From Mucilaginibacter psychrotolerans (GTDB lineage Bacteria; Bacteroidota; Bacteroidia; Sphingobacteriales; Sphingobacteriaceae), in contig NZ_SOZE01000041.1 of NCBI RefSeq assembly GCF_004519315.1, positions 1 to 49,144 on the forward strand: a stretch of 49,144 nucleotides of DNA, read 5' to 3'. Of this stretch, positions 1 to 8,692 are shown piece after piece. The position numbers were made by a program, and so were the translations under genes. The notes beneath the pieces are model-generated. The model saw only the letters and a list, made by a program, of their open reading frames with translations. It was not told the DNA's origin and made no database searches. Within the stretch, counting starts at the first letter, position 1; the number at the start of each line of letters is the position of its first letter.

Positions 1-180
1 CGCAAAAATCAAGGCTTTCAGGGCTACTTCAAGAGGCGTTAGAGATACTACCTTTTTCCTCTTCAGACTTGCTAAAATCTATGCTTAATCTTTTCTTCCC
101 CCCAACTTTTCTCCTTGATCCTGCCTTTATTAAGCTCCAGAATGTAAACGTAATACCACATAGGCACCAAAATAAGAAAA
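1..180. other. Intergenic start of window, no gene called
   Basis: I see no gene I can support here. A minus-strand frame stays open from about base 75 to the window edge, but it has no ATG start. It could be the beginning of a gene lying outside the window or chance. Confidence 0.3.
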
Positions 181-208
181 GCCCAATGAAAACTAAATTT
201 CATCGGGC
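181..208 (-). terminator. Stem-loop terminator after tRNA-Ser
   Basis: An 11-base arm at 181-191 (gcccaatgaaa) pairs with 198-208 (tttcatcgggc) with one mismatch, around a short AT-rich loop. It lies about 90 bases downstream of the minus-strand tRNA-Ser, so it probably ends that transcript; T/A runs on both sides would let it work in either direction. Confidence 0.6.
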
Positions 209-257
209 TTTTAAATTATAATTCGCCTAACAAGCGAGCCATCCTACGCGATCTACT

Positions 258-298
258 AGCGGACTTTGTCCGCCGTAGCCCGCTTCGGCGGGCGAAGG
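258..298. repeat. GC-rich palindromic interspersed repeat beside the tRNA
   Basis: A GC-rich stretch contains nested palindromes, for example cccgcttcggcggg and the ggactttgtcc core. It abuts the 3' end of the tRNA-Ser gene. Such elements are scattered through Bacteroidota intergenic DNA. It could form a hairpin in the tRNA trailer. No coding content is seen. Confidence 0.5.
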
Positions 299-383
299 CG
301 GAGAGCTAGGGATTCGAACCCCAGGACCTGTTACAGTCAACAGTTTTCAAGACTGCCGCAATCGACCACTCTGCCAGCTCTCC
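299..383 (-). tRNA. tRNA-Ser (anticodon UGA)
   Basis: Read on the minus strand, the 7-bp acceptor stem is formed by GGAGAGC at 377-383 and GCTCTCC at 300-306. The discriminator is G (base 299), as expected for serine. The anticodon TGA is at 347-349 in a CTTGAAA loop. The T-arm GGTTCGAATCC is present, and there is a long variable arm typical of class II tRNAs. The CCA end is not encoded (CCT follows). tRNA 3' ends are common integration sites; a palindromic repeat, not an obvious integrase, lies next to this one. Confidence 0.95.
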
Positions 384-470
384 GGGGACAAAAGTACAAA
401 TCCGGGCCGAATTGCCAAACCCGATGTTAACTTTTTTTAAATTACTTGTAAACTCCTGTACGCCATTGAT

Positions 471-1472
471 TTATTTGCGCGGCGCATTGGTTTTTGCGGG
501 CAAAGGTGCCGTTTTAGGGGCCCGGAAGCTATTGTAACGCGGCTTAACAATGCGGATATTGCGCTTAGAAAGGTCAACACTGGCATTAAGTTCGAAACCG
601 ATGAGCAGTATGAGCGAGTTTAGGTACAGATATATCATCACCACGATAAGCGTGCCTATAGAGCCATAAACCTTATTGTACGACGAGAAATTGTTGGTAT
701 AATACGTAAACCCTATAGAGGTTAAAACAGCCAGCGAGGTGGCCAGTATTGAGCCTGGGTTCACAAATTTCCAGCGTTGCTTGTTTGAAGGGCCGTAGCG
801 GTACAATATACAGATGCTCACGAAGAATATAGCCAGGATGATTATCCAGCGCGATAGCGCAATAAGGTAAAACCAAAAATGCGACTCGCTGTGCAGTTGA
901 TGCTGTAGAAAGGCTATTACGGCCTGTCCTGCTATCATAATAACGATAGCGATCAATAACGCTATACTCATGGTAACTGTCAGCAGAAGCGCTACAGCGC
1001 GCCTCTTTAGCCAGGTACGCGTCTCTAATATCAAAGATGATTTATTGAATGCTTGCATCAGGTTGCTTACGCCATTGGTAGCAAAGTAAAGTGCAGTGGC
1101 AAAACCAAAAGAAAGCAACTTGCCATTTTGGATGCTTACGATATCTACAATGGTAGACTGGAACGCCAGGTAGGCATTGGTAGGCATAATAACGGCAAAC
1201 AAACTAAGCAGATACTCCTGGAAATTACTTACAGGTATATAGGCTATCAGCGTAAACAAAAATATGATTGCCGGGAACAGCGCCAGCATAAAATTATAAG
1301 CAAGGGCGGCAGCGCGGTTGGTGAGCGACGTTTGCTGTATCTCTTCTATAAAAAAAACAACCACCGTGTAAAGCGGCAAAGGCCTGAAACCCGGTATGTA
1401 AACAGATTTCGCCCAATCGGTTATATGGTGGTAAAACTTAAAATGGCTTAAAAAGCGGTGTATCCATTTCAT
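471..1472 (-). CDS. YihY/BrkB family membrane protein
   Basis: A 333-residue integral membrane protein of the YihY (BrkB, once misnamed RNase BN) family. About six hydrophobic segments are visible. The family core 'LTNRAAALAYNFMLALFPA' lies near residues 50-68, and further helices run to about residue 300 with a 'YGSIGTLIVVMIYLYL' segment typical of the family. The C-terminal ~30 residues are basic and proline-rich, probably cytoplasmic. The biochemical role of the family is not established; an efflux or envelope function is often suggested. The ATG start at 1472 gives a full-length product. It lies 11 bases downstream of the thioesterase gene on the same strand, so co-transcription is likely. 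Confidence 0.88.
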   Translation of the reverse strand: MKWIHRFLSHFKFYHHITDWAKSVYIPGFRPLPLYTVVVFFIEEIQQTSLTNRAAALAYNFMLALFPAIIFLFTLIAYIPVSNFQEYLLSLFAVIMPTNAYLAFQSTIVDIVSIQNGKLLSFGFATALYFATNGVSNLMQAFNKSSLILETRTWLKRRAVALLLTVTMSIALLIAIVIMIAGQAVIAFLQHQLHSESHFWFYLIALSRWIIILAIFFVSICILYRYGPSNKQRWKFVNPGSILATSLAVLTSIGFTYYTNNFSSYNKVYGSIGTLIVVMIYLYLNSLILLIGFELNASVDLSKRNIRIVKPRYNSFRAPKTAPLPAKTNAPRK

Positions 1473-1483
1473 TATGGATAAAA

Positions 1484-1891
1484 TTACTCAAAAAAAGGCT
1501 TCAATTTATCAATAAATTCCTGCGATGGCAGGCAGGGCCGGTTTGTTTTCATGTTAATGAAGGCCAGCAAGGTTTCTCCAATGTGTATCAGTTCTTCCTT
1601 TTCGTTATACAATTCGTATTTGAAATGGATTTTTACTCCGGGCATTTTGGCCATGGTAACCAAGATAGTGATCTCCTCATCGTACCGGGCGGGTTTAAGA
1701 TATTTGCAATTGAGCTCCAGCACAGGCATCATAATGCCCGATGCTTCCATGCCTGCATACGTAAGCCCGAGGCTACGCAGCATCTCCACACGGCCCACCT
1801 CGAAGAACTCAGCGTAGTTGCCGTAGTACATATAGCCCATCTGGTCGGTCTCGCCGTAGCGTACCCTTAATTTGGTCGTATGGTGAAACAT
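1484..1891 (-). CDS. YbgC/FcbC-type acyl-CoA thioesterase
   Basis: A 135-residue single hot-dog-fold thioesterase. The N-terminal motif 'YGETDQMGYMYYGNY' (residues 12-26) carries the catalytic Asp16 expected in the 4-hydroxybenzoyl-CoA thioesterase family. It would hydrolyse acyl-CoA or acyl-ACP in the cytoplasm; the substrate cannot be read from sequence. In proteobacteria YbgC accompanies Tol-Pal, but no tol genes are seen here. Its ATG overlaps the mltG stop codon by one base (TAATG), so it is translationally coupled to mltG. Confidence 0.87.
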   Translation of the reverse strand: MFHHTTKLRVRYGETDQMGYMYYGNYAEFFEVGRVEMLRSLGLTYAGMEASGIMMPVLELNCKYLKPARYDEEITILVTMAKMPGVKIHFKYELYNEKEELIHIGETLLAFINMKTNRPCLPSQEFIDKLKPFFE

Positions 1892-2946
1892 TAGCGAAGG
1901 ATGTTTCTGTCGTTCAAAGCCTGCTGAAATTTGCGGGCATTAATCCTGTGCTGGGTTTCGTTATCGGCAAAATTGTGGTAGCCCGAAAAGTCCTCTTTTG
2001 CGCACATAAACAGGTAGTTATTTTTTTGATAATTAAGCACCGCATCAATGGCATTTATAGACGGCATCATAATGGGCCCCGGCGGCAGCCCTTTATACAT
2101 GTAAGTATTATAGGGTGAATCTTTCATCAAATCCCTCCTGAGCACGCGCTTAATGGTAAAATCATTTACCGCAAAAATCACCGTCGGGTCCGACTCCAGC
2201 TTTATGCTCCCCTTCAACCTGTTCAGGTAAAGGCCGGCAATGGTAGGCATCTCGTCATCGTGCGAGGCTTCAGCGTCTACTATTGATGCCAATACGGTTA
2301 CCTGCACGGGTGTAAGATTAAGCGCATCGGCTTTTGCCTTACGTTCAGCAGTCCAGAATTTCTGGTAGTTAGCGTACATTTTCGTAAAGAATTTATCCGG
2401 CGTAGTGTTCCAGTACGACTGGTACGAATTGGGAATAAACATGGTGAACACGTTATCGGTAGTAAATCCATATTTATCCACAAATGCCGCAGAATCCAAT
2501 AGGCGCAGGAAACTCACCGAATCCGGCTCCAGCTTTTTGGCCAGGAAACCCGCGAATTGTGCTTTCAGCCTGATATTATGGATGGCCAGCTTTACCGGTT
2601 CCTGATTACCGGCCTTCAGCATGTTGATGAAATTGCGGTTGCTCATTCCCGCCGTAAGCTTGTATTTACCCGGCTTTACACGCGTGGTGTAGTTCATGTC
2701 GTGGGCTGCCTTAATAAAGGTAGCCGTGTCGTTTACAATGCCTTGCTCGCGTATGGTTTTATATACCTCATCAAAGCCCGCGCCGGTATGTATATACAGG
2801 TACTCCTGCTTATCACTTACATTGGGGCCAAAGTAGCGCAGGTAGTAAAATACGCCTGTGCCGGCCAGCGAAACGATGATGATGACCACCAGCGCGATGA
2901 TGAATTTTTTGAACGTGCCGCCCGAAGATTTTTGTTGATTCGACAT
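1891..2946 (-). CDS. mltG: Endolytic murein transglycosylase MltG
   Basis: A 351-residue inner-membrane lytic transglycosylase that cleaves nascent glycan strands. One N-terminal transmembrane helix (about 14-36) follows a short cytoplasmic tail. The YceG domain carries the family motif 'LASIVDAEA' (about 219-227) and 'ESDPTVIFAV' (251-260). The usual 'EKE' of the active-site motif is 'DAE' here; Glu226 would be the catalytic acid, with Asp replacing the first Glu. Length matches the family. It sits directly upstream of, and overlaps, the thioesterase gene. The rhodanese gene ends 29 bases before its start on the same strand. Confidence 0.93.
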   Translation of the reverse strand: MSNQQKSSGGTFKKFIIALVVIIIVSLAGTGVFYYLRYFGPNVSDKQEYLYIHTGAGFDEVYKTIREQGIVNDTATFIKAAHDMNYTTRVKPGKYKLTAGMSNRNFINMLKAGNQEPVKLAIHNIRLKAQFAGFLAKKLEPDSVSFLRLLDSAAFVDKYGFTTDNVFTMFIPNSYQSYWNTTPDKFFTKMYANYQKFWTAERKAKADALNLTPVQVTVLASIVDAEASHDDEMPTIAGLYLNRLKGSIKLESDPTVIFAVNDFTIKRVLRRDLMKDSPYNTYMYKGLPPGPIMMPSINAIDAVLNYQKNNYLFMCAKEDFSGYHNFADNETQHRINARKFQQALNDRNILR

Positions 2947-2975
2947 GGGATATATGGGGAGATGTGTATCTTTTA

Positions 2976-3278
2976 TTAGTTGTTTATTTTTTGCAAAGCT
3001 ATCAATCCGCCTTTTAAGTTTACAACATTTTGATAACCCAGCTCGGTTAAAATGCGCTGTGCGTTGTCGCTGCGGATACCCGCGCTACAGATAACGATAA
3101 TCTCATCGGTTTTGTTGTAAACAAGCGTATCGATTTGGGCTGCAAGCTTTGCTACAGGTATATTTTGCCCGCCCAGGTTGTAGGTTGCGTATTCTATTTT
3201 CTCCCGCACATCAAGCAGGTTCAATTTTTCGTTGTTATTTAAACGCTGCTGCAGGGTAGCCGCATCAATTTGGGTCAT
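2976..3278 (-). CDS. Rhodanese-like domain protein
   Basis: A 100-residue single-domain rhodanese. The active-site loop 'CSAGIRS' starts at Cys64, preceded by the 'LLDVRE' CH2A-like motif at 21-26. The cysteine is present, so a persulfide-carrying sulfurtransferase role is plausible; the partner is unknown. There is no signal peptide, so it is cytoplasmic. Its ATG (3278) lies inside the 3' end of the upstream PASTA gene with a 14-base overlap, indicating coupled translation. Confidence 0.88.
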   Translation of the reverse strand: MTQIDAATLQQRLNNNEKLNLLDVREKIEYATYNLGGQNIPVAKLAAQIDTLVYNKTDEIIVICSAGIRSDNAQRILTELGYQNVVNLKGGLIALQKINN

Positions 3279-4056
3279 TGGTTTTTTGCCCTTGTTTAAC
3301 AGTAAGGTTTATGGGGGTATGCTTGCTCATCTGTGCCGTAGAATCGGTCTTCATGGGCGACTGGGATACCACTATCACGTTGGTAGAATCAGTAATAGAG
3401 CCTTCATACGTGATGACGCCAACTCTTATACCGGCACCGCTTAAAGCAAACCGCGCTGCATCAAGGTCAAGATTAATCAATTCTGGGATATCTACCTCGT
3501 CCGCACCTCCGCCATTGCCCAGCACCAAATCCAGCCTGGAGCCCTTGGGCAGCTTGGTACCTGGTTTTATTACCTGCCCGTTGAAACGTACCTCTAGTAC
3601 GCGGTCGCGGGCAATATCATCACGATAGGTGGTATCGCCAACCTTCAGGCCGTAGTTAGAGAGTATAGCTACTGCTTCGCGGTAGATGCTCTCATCGCTA
3701 ATAATATCGGGCAATGCAACATCCGGTGCTTGTTGGGTAATCATGGTGAGGTATATGGTTCGGCCCTCTTTTACGTTGGTACCGGCATCCGGGTCCTGCT
3801 CTACTATAGTGCCGGGCTCCTGATCCGGAACGTAAACAGAATCTATCTTAAAGTTGAAACCCTGCTCTTTAAGCGTGGCCATCGCTTTATCTACGTTAAG
3901 CCCTTTAAGTTGCGGTACGGGGATGCCGCTGCCATGCCGGGTATAATAACTCAGGCTGAAAAAGGCAATCAAAACAATCCCAATGATGCTGGATATCACC
4001 AGTAATACGGTATTTCTAAATTGCCTTGTTTTTAAATAAGCCCAGAATTTGCTCAT
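3265..4056 (-). CDS. PASTA-domain membrane protein
   Basis: A 263-residue protein: a short cytoplasmic N-terminus, one transmembrane helix (about 14-37), then three consecutive PASTA repeats (about 45-110, 112-182 and 188-255). Each carries the typical 'GTIVEQDPDAGTNV'-like or 'VIVVSQSP'-like turn. PASTA domains bind peptidoglycan or muropeptides. No kinase or penicillin-binding domain is attached, so this is a stand-alone cell-wall-sensing or scaffolding protein, a form frequent in Bacteroidota. It overlaps the rhodanese gene downstream. Confidence 0.88.
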   Translation of the reverse strand: MSKFWAYLKTRQFRNTVLLVISSIIGIVLIAFFSLSYYTRHGSGIPVPQLKGLNVDKAMATLKEQGFNFKIDSVYVPDQEPGTIVEQDPDAGTNVKEGRTIYLTMITQQAPDVALPDIISDESIYREAVAILSNYGLKVGDTTYRDDIARDRVLEVRFNGQVIKPGTKLPKGSRLDLVLGNGGGADEVDIPELINLDLDAARFALSGAGIRVGVITYEGSITDSTNVIVVSQSPMKTDSTAQMSKHTPINLTVKQGQKTNDPN

Positions 4057-4175
4057 GCCTGTTTTAAGATATTATGCTCAAACATAGGGAATAATTTCGG
4101 ATTTTGAAGTCACATTAGTGTTTTGGCAGTCGGCGGGGCAACTAATTCGCTGCCCATAACCTGTGCTTGGTTCAA

Positions 4176-6158
4176 CTATAATGTCTTCAAATTGTTTTTC
4201 CTGTTTATATCCGGCAGTGCGTTATCGGGGTCTACCGTAACGCTTTCTACATCCTGCCCTGTTGGTAGGGTAAACCTGGCTACCTTTTGCTGCAGCCAGG
4301 TTTCTACCGGGAAATAGGTGCGCTGCTTGCTGCCGTCCTTAAACTTAACTTCCACCGTAAATGGCATTACCATCAGTTCCTTGTTGGCAACGGTCACTTT
4401 GATACCTTTGCTATGGTCCTTGTCGGCATATCTGGCATCTATCAGGGCAATATCAAGCTTGTAATTATTGTAGAACCAGCCTTTCCAAAACCAACCCAAG
4501 TCCTCTCCTGCCCCGTTCTCCATCGAACGGAAGAAGTCATCGGGCTGCGGGTGCTTATAGGCCCATTTGTGGATATAGTTGCGGAAGGCGTAGTCGAACC
4601 TATCCTTGCCCAATATCTGCTCGCGCAGCAAAATCAAACCAAAAGCAGGCTTGAAGTAGGTAAAAGGGTGGCGGTACTTCTCGGCAATAGCATCCGGCTG
4701 CGCCATCAAGGTAGGTGCTTCCGGGTCGCTGATGAAGGGGATGATCTCATCAGCGGGGTTGCCACCGTTCTCGGCATATTCGCTATCGCGTTTAGGCCCG
4801 TACTCGCCTTTGTTGAATATATCCGATGCATAAACGTCTATAAAGGTGTTGAACCCTTCGTCCATCCAGGCAAAACGGCGTTCGTCGCTGCCAACGATCA
4901 TCGGGAACCAGTTATGGCCAATCTCATGAGCGGTAACCCAAAACAGGTCCTTCCCTTTATCGCTAATACCATCAAACACAATGCCGGGGTACTCCATCCC
5001 TCCTGCTATGCCTGCTTCGTTTACGGCGACAGGGTAAGGGTACACGAACCATTTTTCGGAGAAGTATTCTATCGAACCCTTCAGGTATTCTGTTGCGCGG
5101 CCCCAGGCATCGTTGCCAGTACTCTCCACTGGGTAAACCGACATGGCCAATGATTTTTTTCCGCCCGGCAAATTCACCCGAGCGGCATCCCATATATAAG
5201 CTTTGGATGCACCGAAAGCCACATCGCGTGTATTCAGCATTTTGAAATGCCAGGTAAGGTTGCCTTTAACAGCTGGCCTCGAAGCAGGGTCGGCAACTTC
5301 CGCTGCGGTACGTATCATTACGGTTTTGTCGCTGTTTTTTGCGGCGGCCAACCTGCTTATTTGCGTGGAGGTCAACACCTGTGATGGATTAACCAGCTCG
5401 CCGCTGCCAGCTACGATCATATCTGCAGGCAGGGTTACTTTATAATCGATGTCGCCGTACTCTAAATAAAACTCGCCGCTGCCCAAAAAAGGTGCGGTAT
5501 CCCAGCCGCGCATATCATCGTACACGCACATGCGGGGGTAAAACTGAGCTATCTCGTATATTTTGCCGTTTTTGGTATCAACGTAATCAGTCCGCCCGCC
5601 AAAATTACCGGGGATGGTATAATGGTATTTCACCACGAAGTTGATCTTGCCGCCCTTTGGCGTAACCGCCGATGGCAGGCGTACCTGCATGCGCGTATCG
5701 GTAATTACATAAGCCAGTTTAGTAAGTTTGCCGTTTTGCAACATCGATACGGATTCGATTTGGTAGCCCTCGGTATGACCGGGGGCGGCAAAAGCAGTAA
5801 CCACAAAGTTAGAGCGGGCATCTTTCTTATAAGTGTTCTGATCCAGGTGCAACCACAGGTATTGCAGTGCATCGGGACTGTTATTGGTATAGCTGATATT
5901 GGCCGCCCCACTGATGGTTTTGGCAACGGTATCCAGCTTCACATCCAACTGGTAATCAACCCGGTTTTGCCAGTACTTTGGCCCCGGTTCCCCATTGGGC
6001 GAATGTACCTCGTTACCATTTTGGGTATAAGGCAGCGTAGAGAAAATCGCTGCCGGTTGGTAGTTGGTGGTAACGGTATCGTAAGGCGATTTTTTTTGCG
6101 CTTGTGCGGAAAGTACGGCTAAAGACAGCAAAGCTGCGGAGATGGTAGTGATTTTCAT
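4176..6158 (-). CDS. Secreted M1-family zinc metallopeptidase
   Basis: About 660 residues from the ATG at 6158. That start places a clean signal peptide (MKITTISAALLSLAVLSAQA) at the N-terminus; a longer frame begins 11 codons earlier but spoils the signal. The M1 exopeptidase signature 'GGMEYPG' is followed by the zinc motif HEIGH (about residues 411-415 in this numbering) and the third ligand Glu in 'WMDEGFNTF' (about 434). An N-terminal beta-rich domain precedes the catalytic domain. It is likely a periplasmic or secreted aminopeptidase. It is transcribed on the minus strand upstream of the PASTA gene with a gap of about 120 bases. Confidence 0.92.
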   Translation of the reverse strand: MKITTISAALLSLAVLSAQAQKKSPYDTVTTNYQPAAIFSTLPYTQNGNEVHSPNGEPGPKYWQNRVDYQLDVKLDTVAKTISGAANISYTNNSPDALQYLWLHLDQNTYKKDARSNFVVTAFAAPGHTEGYQIESVSMLQNGKLTKLAYVITDTRMQVRLPSAVTPKGGKINFVVKYHYTIPGNFGGRTDYVDTKNGKIYEIAQFYPRMCVYDDMRGWDTAPFLGSGEFYLEYGDIDYKVTLPADMIVAGSGELVNPSQVLTSTQISRLAAAKNSDKTVMIRTAAEVADPASRPAVKGNLTWHFKMLNTRDVAFGASKAYIWDAARVNLPGGKKSLAMSVYPVESTGNDAWGRATEYLKGSIEYFSEKWFVYPYPVAVNEAGIAGGMEYPGIVFDGISDKGKDLFWVTAHEIGHNWFPMIVGSDERRFAWMDEGFNTFIDVYASDIFNKGEYGPKRDSEYAENGGNPADEIIPFISDPEAPTLMAQPDAIAEKYRHPFTYFKPAFGLILLREQILGKDRFDYAFRNYIHKWAYKHPQPDDFFRSMENGAGEDLGWFWKGWFYNNYKLDIALIDARYADKDHSKGIKVTVANKELMVMPFTVEVKFKDGSKQRTYFPVETWLQQKVARFTLPTGQDVESVTVDPDNALPDINRKNNLKTL

Positions 6159-6268
6159 TTGGGGCTGCGTAAAAAGCACAGCAATATACAAAGCGCGGGG
6201 AGTAAAATTAATTTTAGTTTGATATTTGGGTAATTGCTACCTTTAGTAAACGCTAAACGTTATCCAAT

Positions 6269-7018
6269 TTGCACTTCCCTGCCAATATCCCCCTCGGTTC
6301 CGCTCACATCCCCGTTCATTTTGTATGCGAAACGCTGGCTTATTTCATCGGCTACCGCTACTATGCTTATCTGCGTAAGCACACAATAGACAGCATTACT
6401 TCAAATAACCGGCTCATTATTTTCATAGGCGCGGCTTTTGGCGCGTTTTTGGGTAGCCATATCATAGGCGTGCTGGAAAATCCTGCGCTCCTATCACACT
6501 TCAACCTCATCTATTTTATGGGCAATAAAACCATCGTAGGCGGCATGCTGGGCGGGTTGATTGGGGTAGAGCTCACCAAAAAGCAAATCGGCGTTACCGT
6601 ATCCTCCGGCGATTTGATGGTGTATCCGCTCATACTGGCCATGCTCATCGGTCGCACGGGCTGCTTTTTTGCGGGACTGGAAGATGGCACTTACGGCATT
6701 GCCAGCCAGTTGCCCTGGGCCATCAACTTTGGCGATGGCATACGCCGACACCCTACCAACTTGTATGAAATATTATTCTGGCTGATGCTTTGGTTGGTAT
6801 TGCGACTAATTGAGCGTAAGCACCAATTTGCCAATGGCGCGCGCTTCAAAGTGTTCATGGCAAGCTACCTGGTCTTCAGGTTACTGATAGAATTCATTAA
6901 ACCCGCCTACTTTTTCAGGTTTGGCCTATCGGTAATTCAATTGGCATGTATCGGCGGGATTTTGTATTATTATAAAATATTTCTGCACCCCGCAAAACTG
7001 ACTGAAACCTATGCCTGA
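6269..7018 (+). CDS. Divergent Lgt-like membrane transferase
   Basis: A 249-residue polytopic protein of the prolipoprotein diacylglyceryl transferase superfamily. The signature region 'GRTGCFFAGLEDGTYG' and a C-terminal 'FRLLIEFIKP' match Lgt, keeping the equivalents of E. coli Arg143, Gly154, Arg239 and Glu243. However, the HGG motif is VGG here (His103 equivalent lost) and the Asn146 equivalent is Cys. A paralogous activity, not canonical lipoprotein lipidation, is therefore likely. The start is TTG at 6269, giving 'MHFPANIPLG' as in related proteins; no better ATG is seen. The gene overlaps the radical-SAM gene by 8 bases, a strong sign that they work together. Confidence 0.8.
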   Translation: MHFPANIPLGSAHIPVHFVCETLAYFIGYRYYAYLRKHTIDSITSNNRLIIFIGAAFGAFLGSHIIGVLENPALLSHFNLIYFMGNKTIVGGMLGGLIGVELTKKQIGVTVSSGDLMVYPLILAMLIGRTGCFFAGLEDGTYGIASQLPWAINFGDGIRRHPTNLYEILFWLMLWLVLRLIERKHQFANGARFKVFMASYLVFRLLIEFIKPAYFFRFGLSVIQLACIGGILYYYKIFLHPAKLTETYA

Positions 7019-8414
7019 ACGCCCGTATATTTATTATGATTTTACGCTGAGCATCTGCTCAACCTGCCTGCGCCGGGTTGATGCCAAGATCGTTTTTGAG
7101 GATGCCAATGTTTATATGCTGAAGAATTGCCGGCATCATGGTTTCGAAAAGGTACTGATAGCAACCGACATCGAATACTACAAAAACTGCCGCAATTACG
7201 CCAAGCGCAGCGAAATGCCTTTAAAATTCAATGCCGAAACGCATTATGGTTGTCCATACGATTGCGGCCTGTGCCGCGATCACGAGCAGCACTCCTGCCT
7301 TACCGTTATTGAAGTTACCGATCGCTGCAACCTCGCCTGCCCTACCTGCTACGCCATGTCGTCGCCACATTATGGCAGGCACCGCACTTTGCAGGAGATT
7401 GAGCAGATGCTGGATGTAGTAGTAGCGAACGAGGGCCAGCCCGATGTGGTACAGATAAGCGGTGGCGAGCCAACCGTACACCCGCAATTCTTCGAGATAC
7501 TGGATATTGCCAAAACCAAGCCCATCAAACACCTGATGCTGAACACCAACGGCATCCGCATAGCTAAAGACGAGGCATTCGTGAAACGGCTGGCCACTTA
7601 CCAGCCCGATTTTGAGGTTTACCTTCAATTCGATTCCTTCGAGGCAGAAGCTTTGATCAAACTACGGGGCGAGGACTTGCGCGATGTGCGGACGAAAGCT
7701 ATCGAAAACCTGAATAAACATAACCTGTCTACCACCCTGGTGGTTACTTTACAAAAAGGATTAAACACGCATGAGATTGGCAAAATCATAGAATATGCTT
7801 TGCAGCAGCCCTGCATACGTGGCGTTACCTTCCAGCCTACGCAACAGGCCGGCCGCCTGGAGAACTTTAACCCCGCTACCGACCGTTACACCATGACGGA
7901 GGTGCGTAGCGCCATACTGGAACAAACCAAGGTTTTTAACGCAAACGATTTGATACCCGTGCCCTGCAACCCCGATGCACTGGTAATGGGTTACGCATTA
8001 AAGTTAGGCGAACAGGTCTTCCCGCTCACGCGGATGATAAACCCGGATGATTTGCTGGATAACTCAAAAAACACCATCGTTTACGAGCAGGACGAGCAAC
8101 TGAAGGGCCATTTGCTCAATATGTTCAGCACGGGCAATTCGGTTGATAAGGCTAAGGAGCACCTGCACTCTATTATGTGCTGCCTGCCCGAGATAGATGC
8201 GCCGCAACTGGGTTACGACAACCTCTTTAGGGTGATTATCATGAACTTTATAGATGCGCAGAACTTTGATGTGCGCGCCATCAAAAAATCCTGCGTGCAC
8301 ATCGTAAACAAGGATATGCAGATTATCCCCTTCGAAACCATGAATATTTTTTACCGGGACGATAAGCGCGAATATCTGGAGCAATTAAGGACAGAAATGG
8401 CTGCAACTTTTTAA
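7011..8414 (+). CDS. Radical-SAM protein, tetraether-lipid-synthase (Tes)-like
   Basis: A 467-residue radical-SAM enzyme. The SAM-cluster motif is CNLACPTC (Cys106, Cys110, Cys113). It is preceded by 'GCPYDCGLC' (Cys81, Cys85, Cys88), a likely auxiliary Fe-S site, and by an N-terminal CxxC plus Cys/His module (Cys16, Cys19, Cys40) resembling a rubredoxin-like iron site. 'ISGGEPTVHP' follows. This order and these motifs match archaeal Tes (the MJ0619 family), which couples lipid tails into membrane-spanning ethers. Further cysteines ('VPCNPDA', 'CCLPE', 'SCVH') lie toward the C-terminus. By this family link it may form C-C bonds on lipid chains, but the substrate is not proven. It is coupled to the Lgt-like gene upstream and to two small membrane genes downstream. 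Confidence 0.8.
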   Translation: MPERPYIYYDFTLSICSTCLRRVDAKIVFEDANVYMLKNCRHHGFEKVLIATDIEYYKNCRNYAKRSEMPLKFNAETHYGCPYDCGLCRDHEQHSCLTVIEVTDRCNLACPTCYAMSSPHYGRHRTLQEIEQMLDVVVANEGQPDVVQISGGEPTVHPQFFEILDIAKTKPIKHLMLNTNGIRIAKDEAFVKRLATYQPDFEVYLQFDSFEAEALIKLRGEDLRDVRTKAIENLNKHNLSTTLVVTLQKGLNTHEIGKIIEYALQQPCIRGVTFQPTQQAGRLENFNPATDRYTMTEVRSAILEQTKVFNANDLIPVPCNPDALVMGYALKLGEQVFPLTRMINPDDLLDNSKNTIVYEQDEQLKGHLLNMFSTGNSVDKAKEHLHSIMCCLPEIDAPQLGYDNLFRVIIMNFIDAQNFDVRAIKKSCVHIVNKDMQIIPFETMNIFYRDDKREYLEQLRTEMAATF

Positions 8415-8418
8415 ATAT

Positions 8419-8691
8419 ATGGAAGAGAAAGACCTTATACCGAAACGGGAATACAACTATAAAGTGGTTGGCATCAACCTGGTCTTATTGGTGGGCTATA
8501 CGCTGCTTTCGGCAATACCAAGCGACGGTATAATTATTGACGCGTTTTTTTTGTTCTTACATGTATTGGCTTGCATCATATTAAGCATAACCGGACCAAG
8601 CCGGCTGCAATGGTTATTGAGCGGGCTTTTGGTATCGGTAATAGGTTTTTCCACATGCACAGGCATTTTAGGTAGGCACGGAGGGATATAA
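8419..8691 (+). CDS. Small membrane protein, paralog 1
   Basis: A 90-residue protein with about three hydrophobic segments (roughly 15-33, 40-56 and 63-82) and a charged N-terminus (MEEKDLIPKRE). I do not recognise a named family. It shares its layout and a 'VIGFSTC' motif near the C-terminus with the next gene, so the two are tandem paralogs. It starts 4 bases after the radical-SAM stop, so it belongs to the same operon. A role as a membrane subunit or scaffold of the putative lipid-modifying locus is inference. Confidence 0.72.
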   Translation: MEEKDLIPKREYNYKVVGINLVLLVGYTLLSAIPSDGIIIDAFFLFLHVLACIILSITGPSRLQWLLSGLLVSVIGFSTCTGILGRHGGI

Positions 8692-8692
8692 A

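Noticed and set aside
1053..1451. Plus-strand open frame of 132 codons
   Set aside because: It is fully antisense to the YihY gene, very rich in Arg/Lys/Gln, and has no recognisable domain.
4287..5153. Long plus-strand open frame opposite the M1 peptidase
   Set aside because: It is antisense to a well-supported gene with all catalytic motifs; the frame is a by-product of its codon use.
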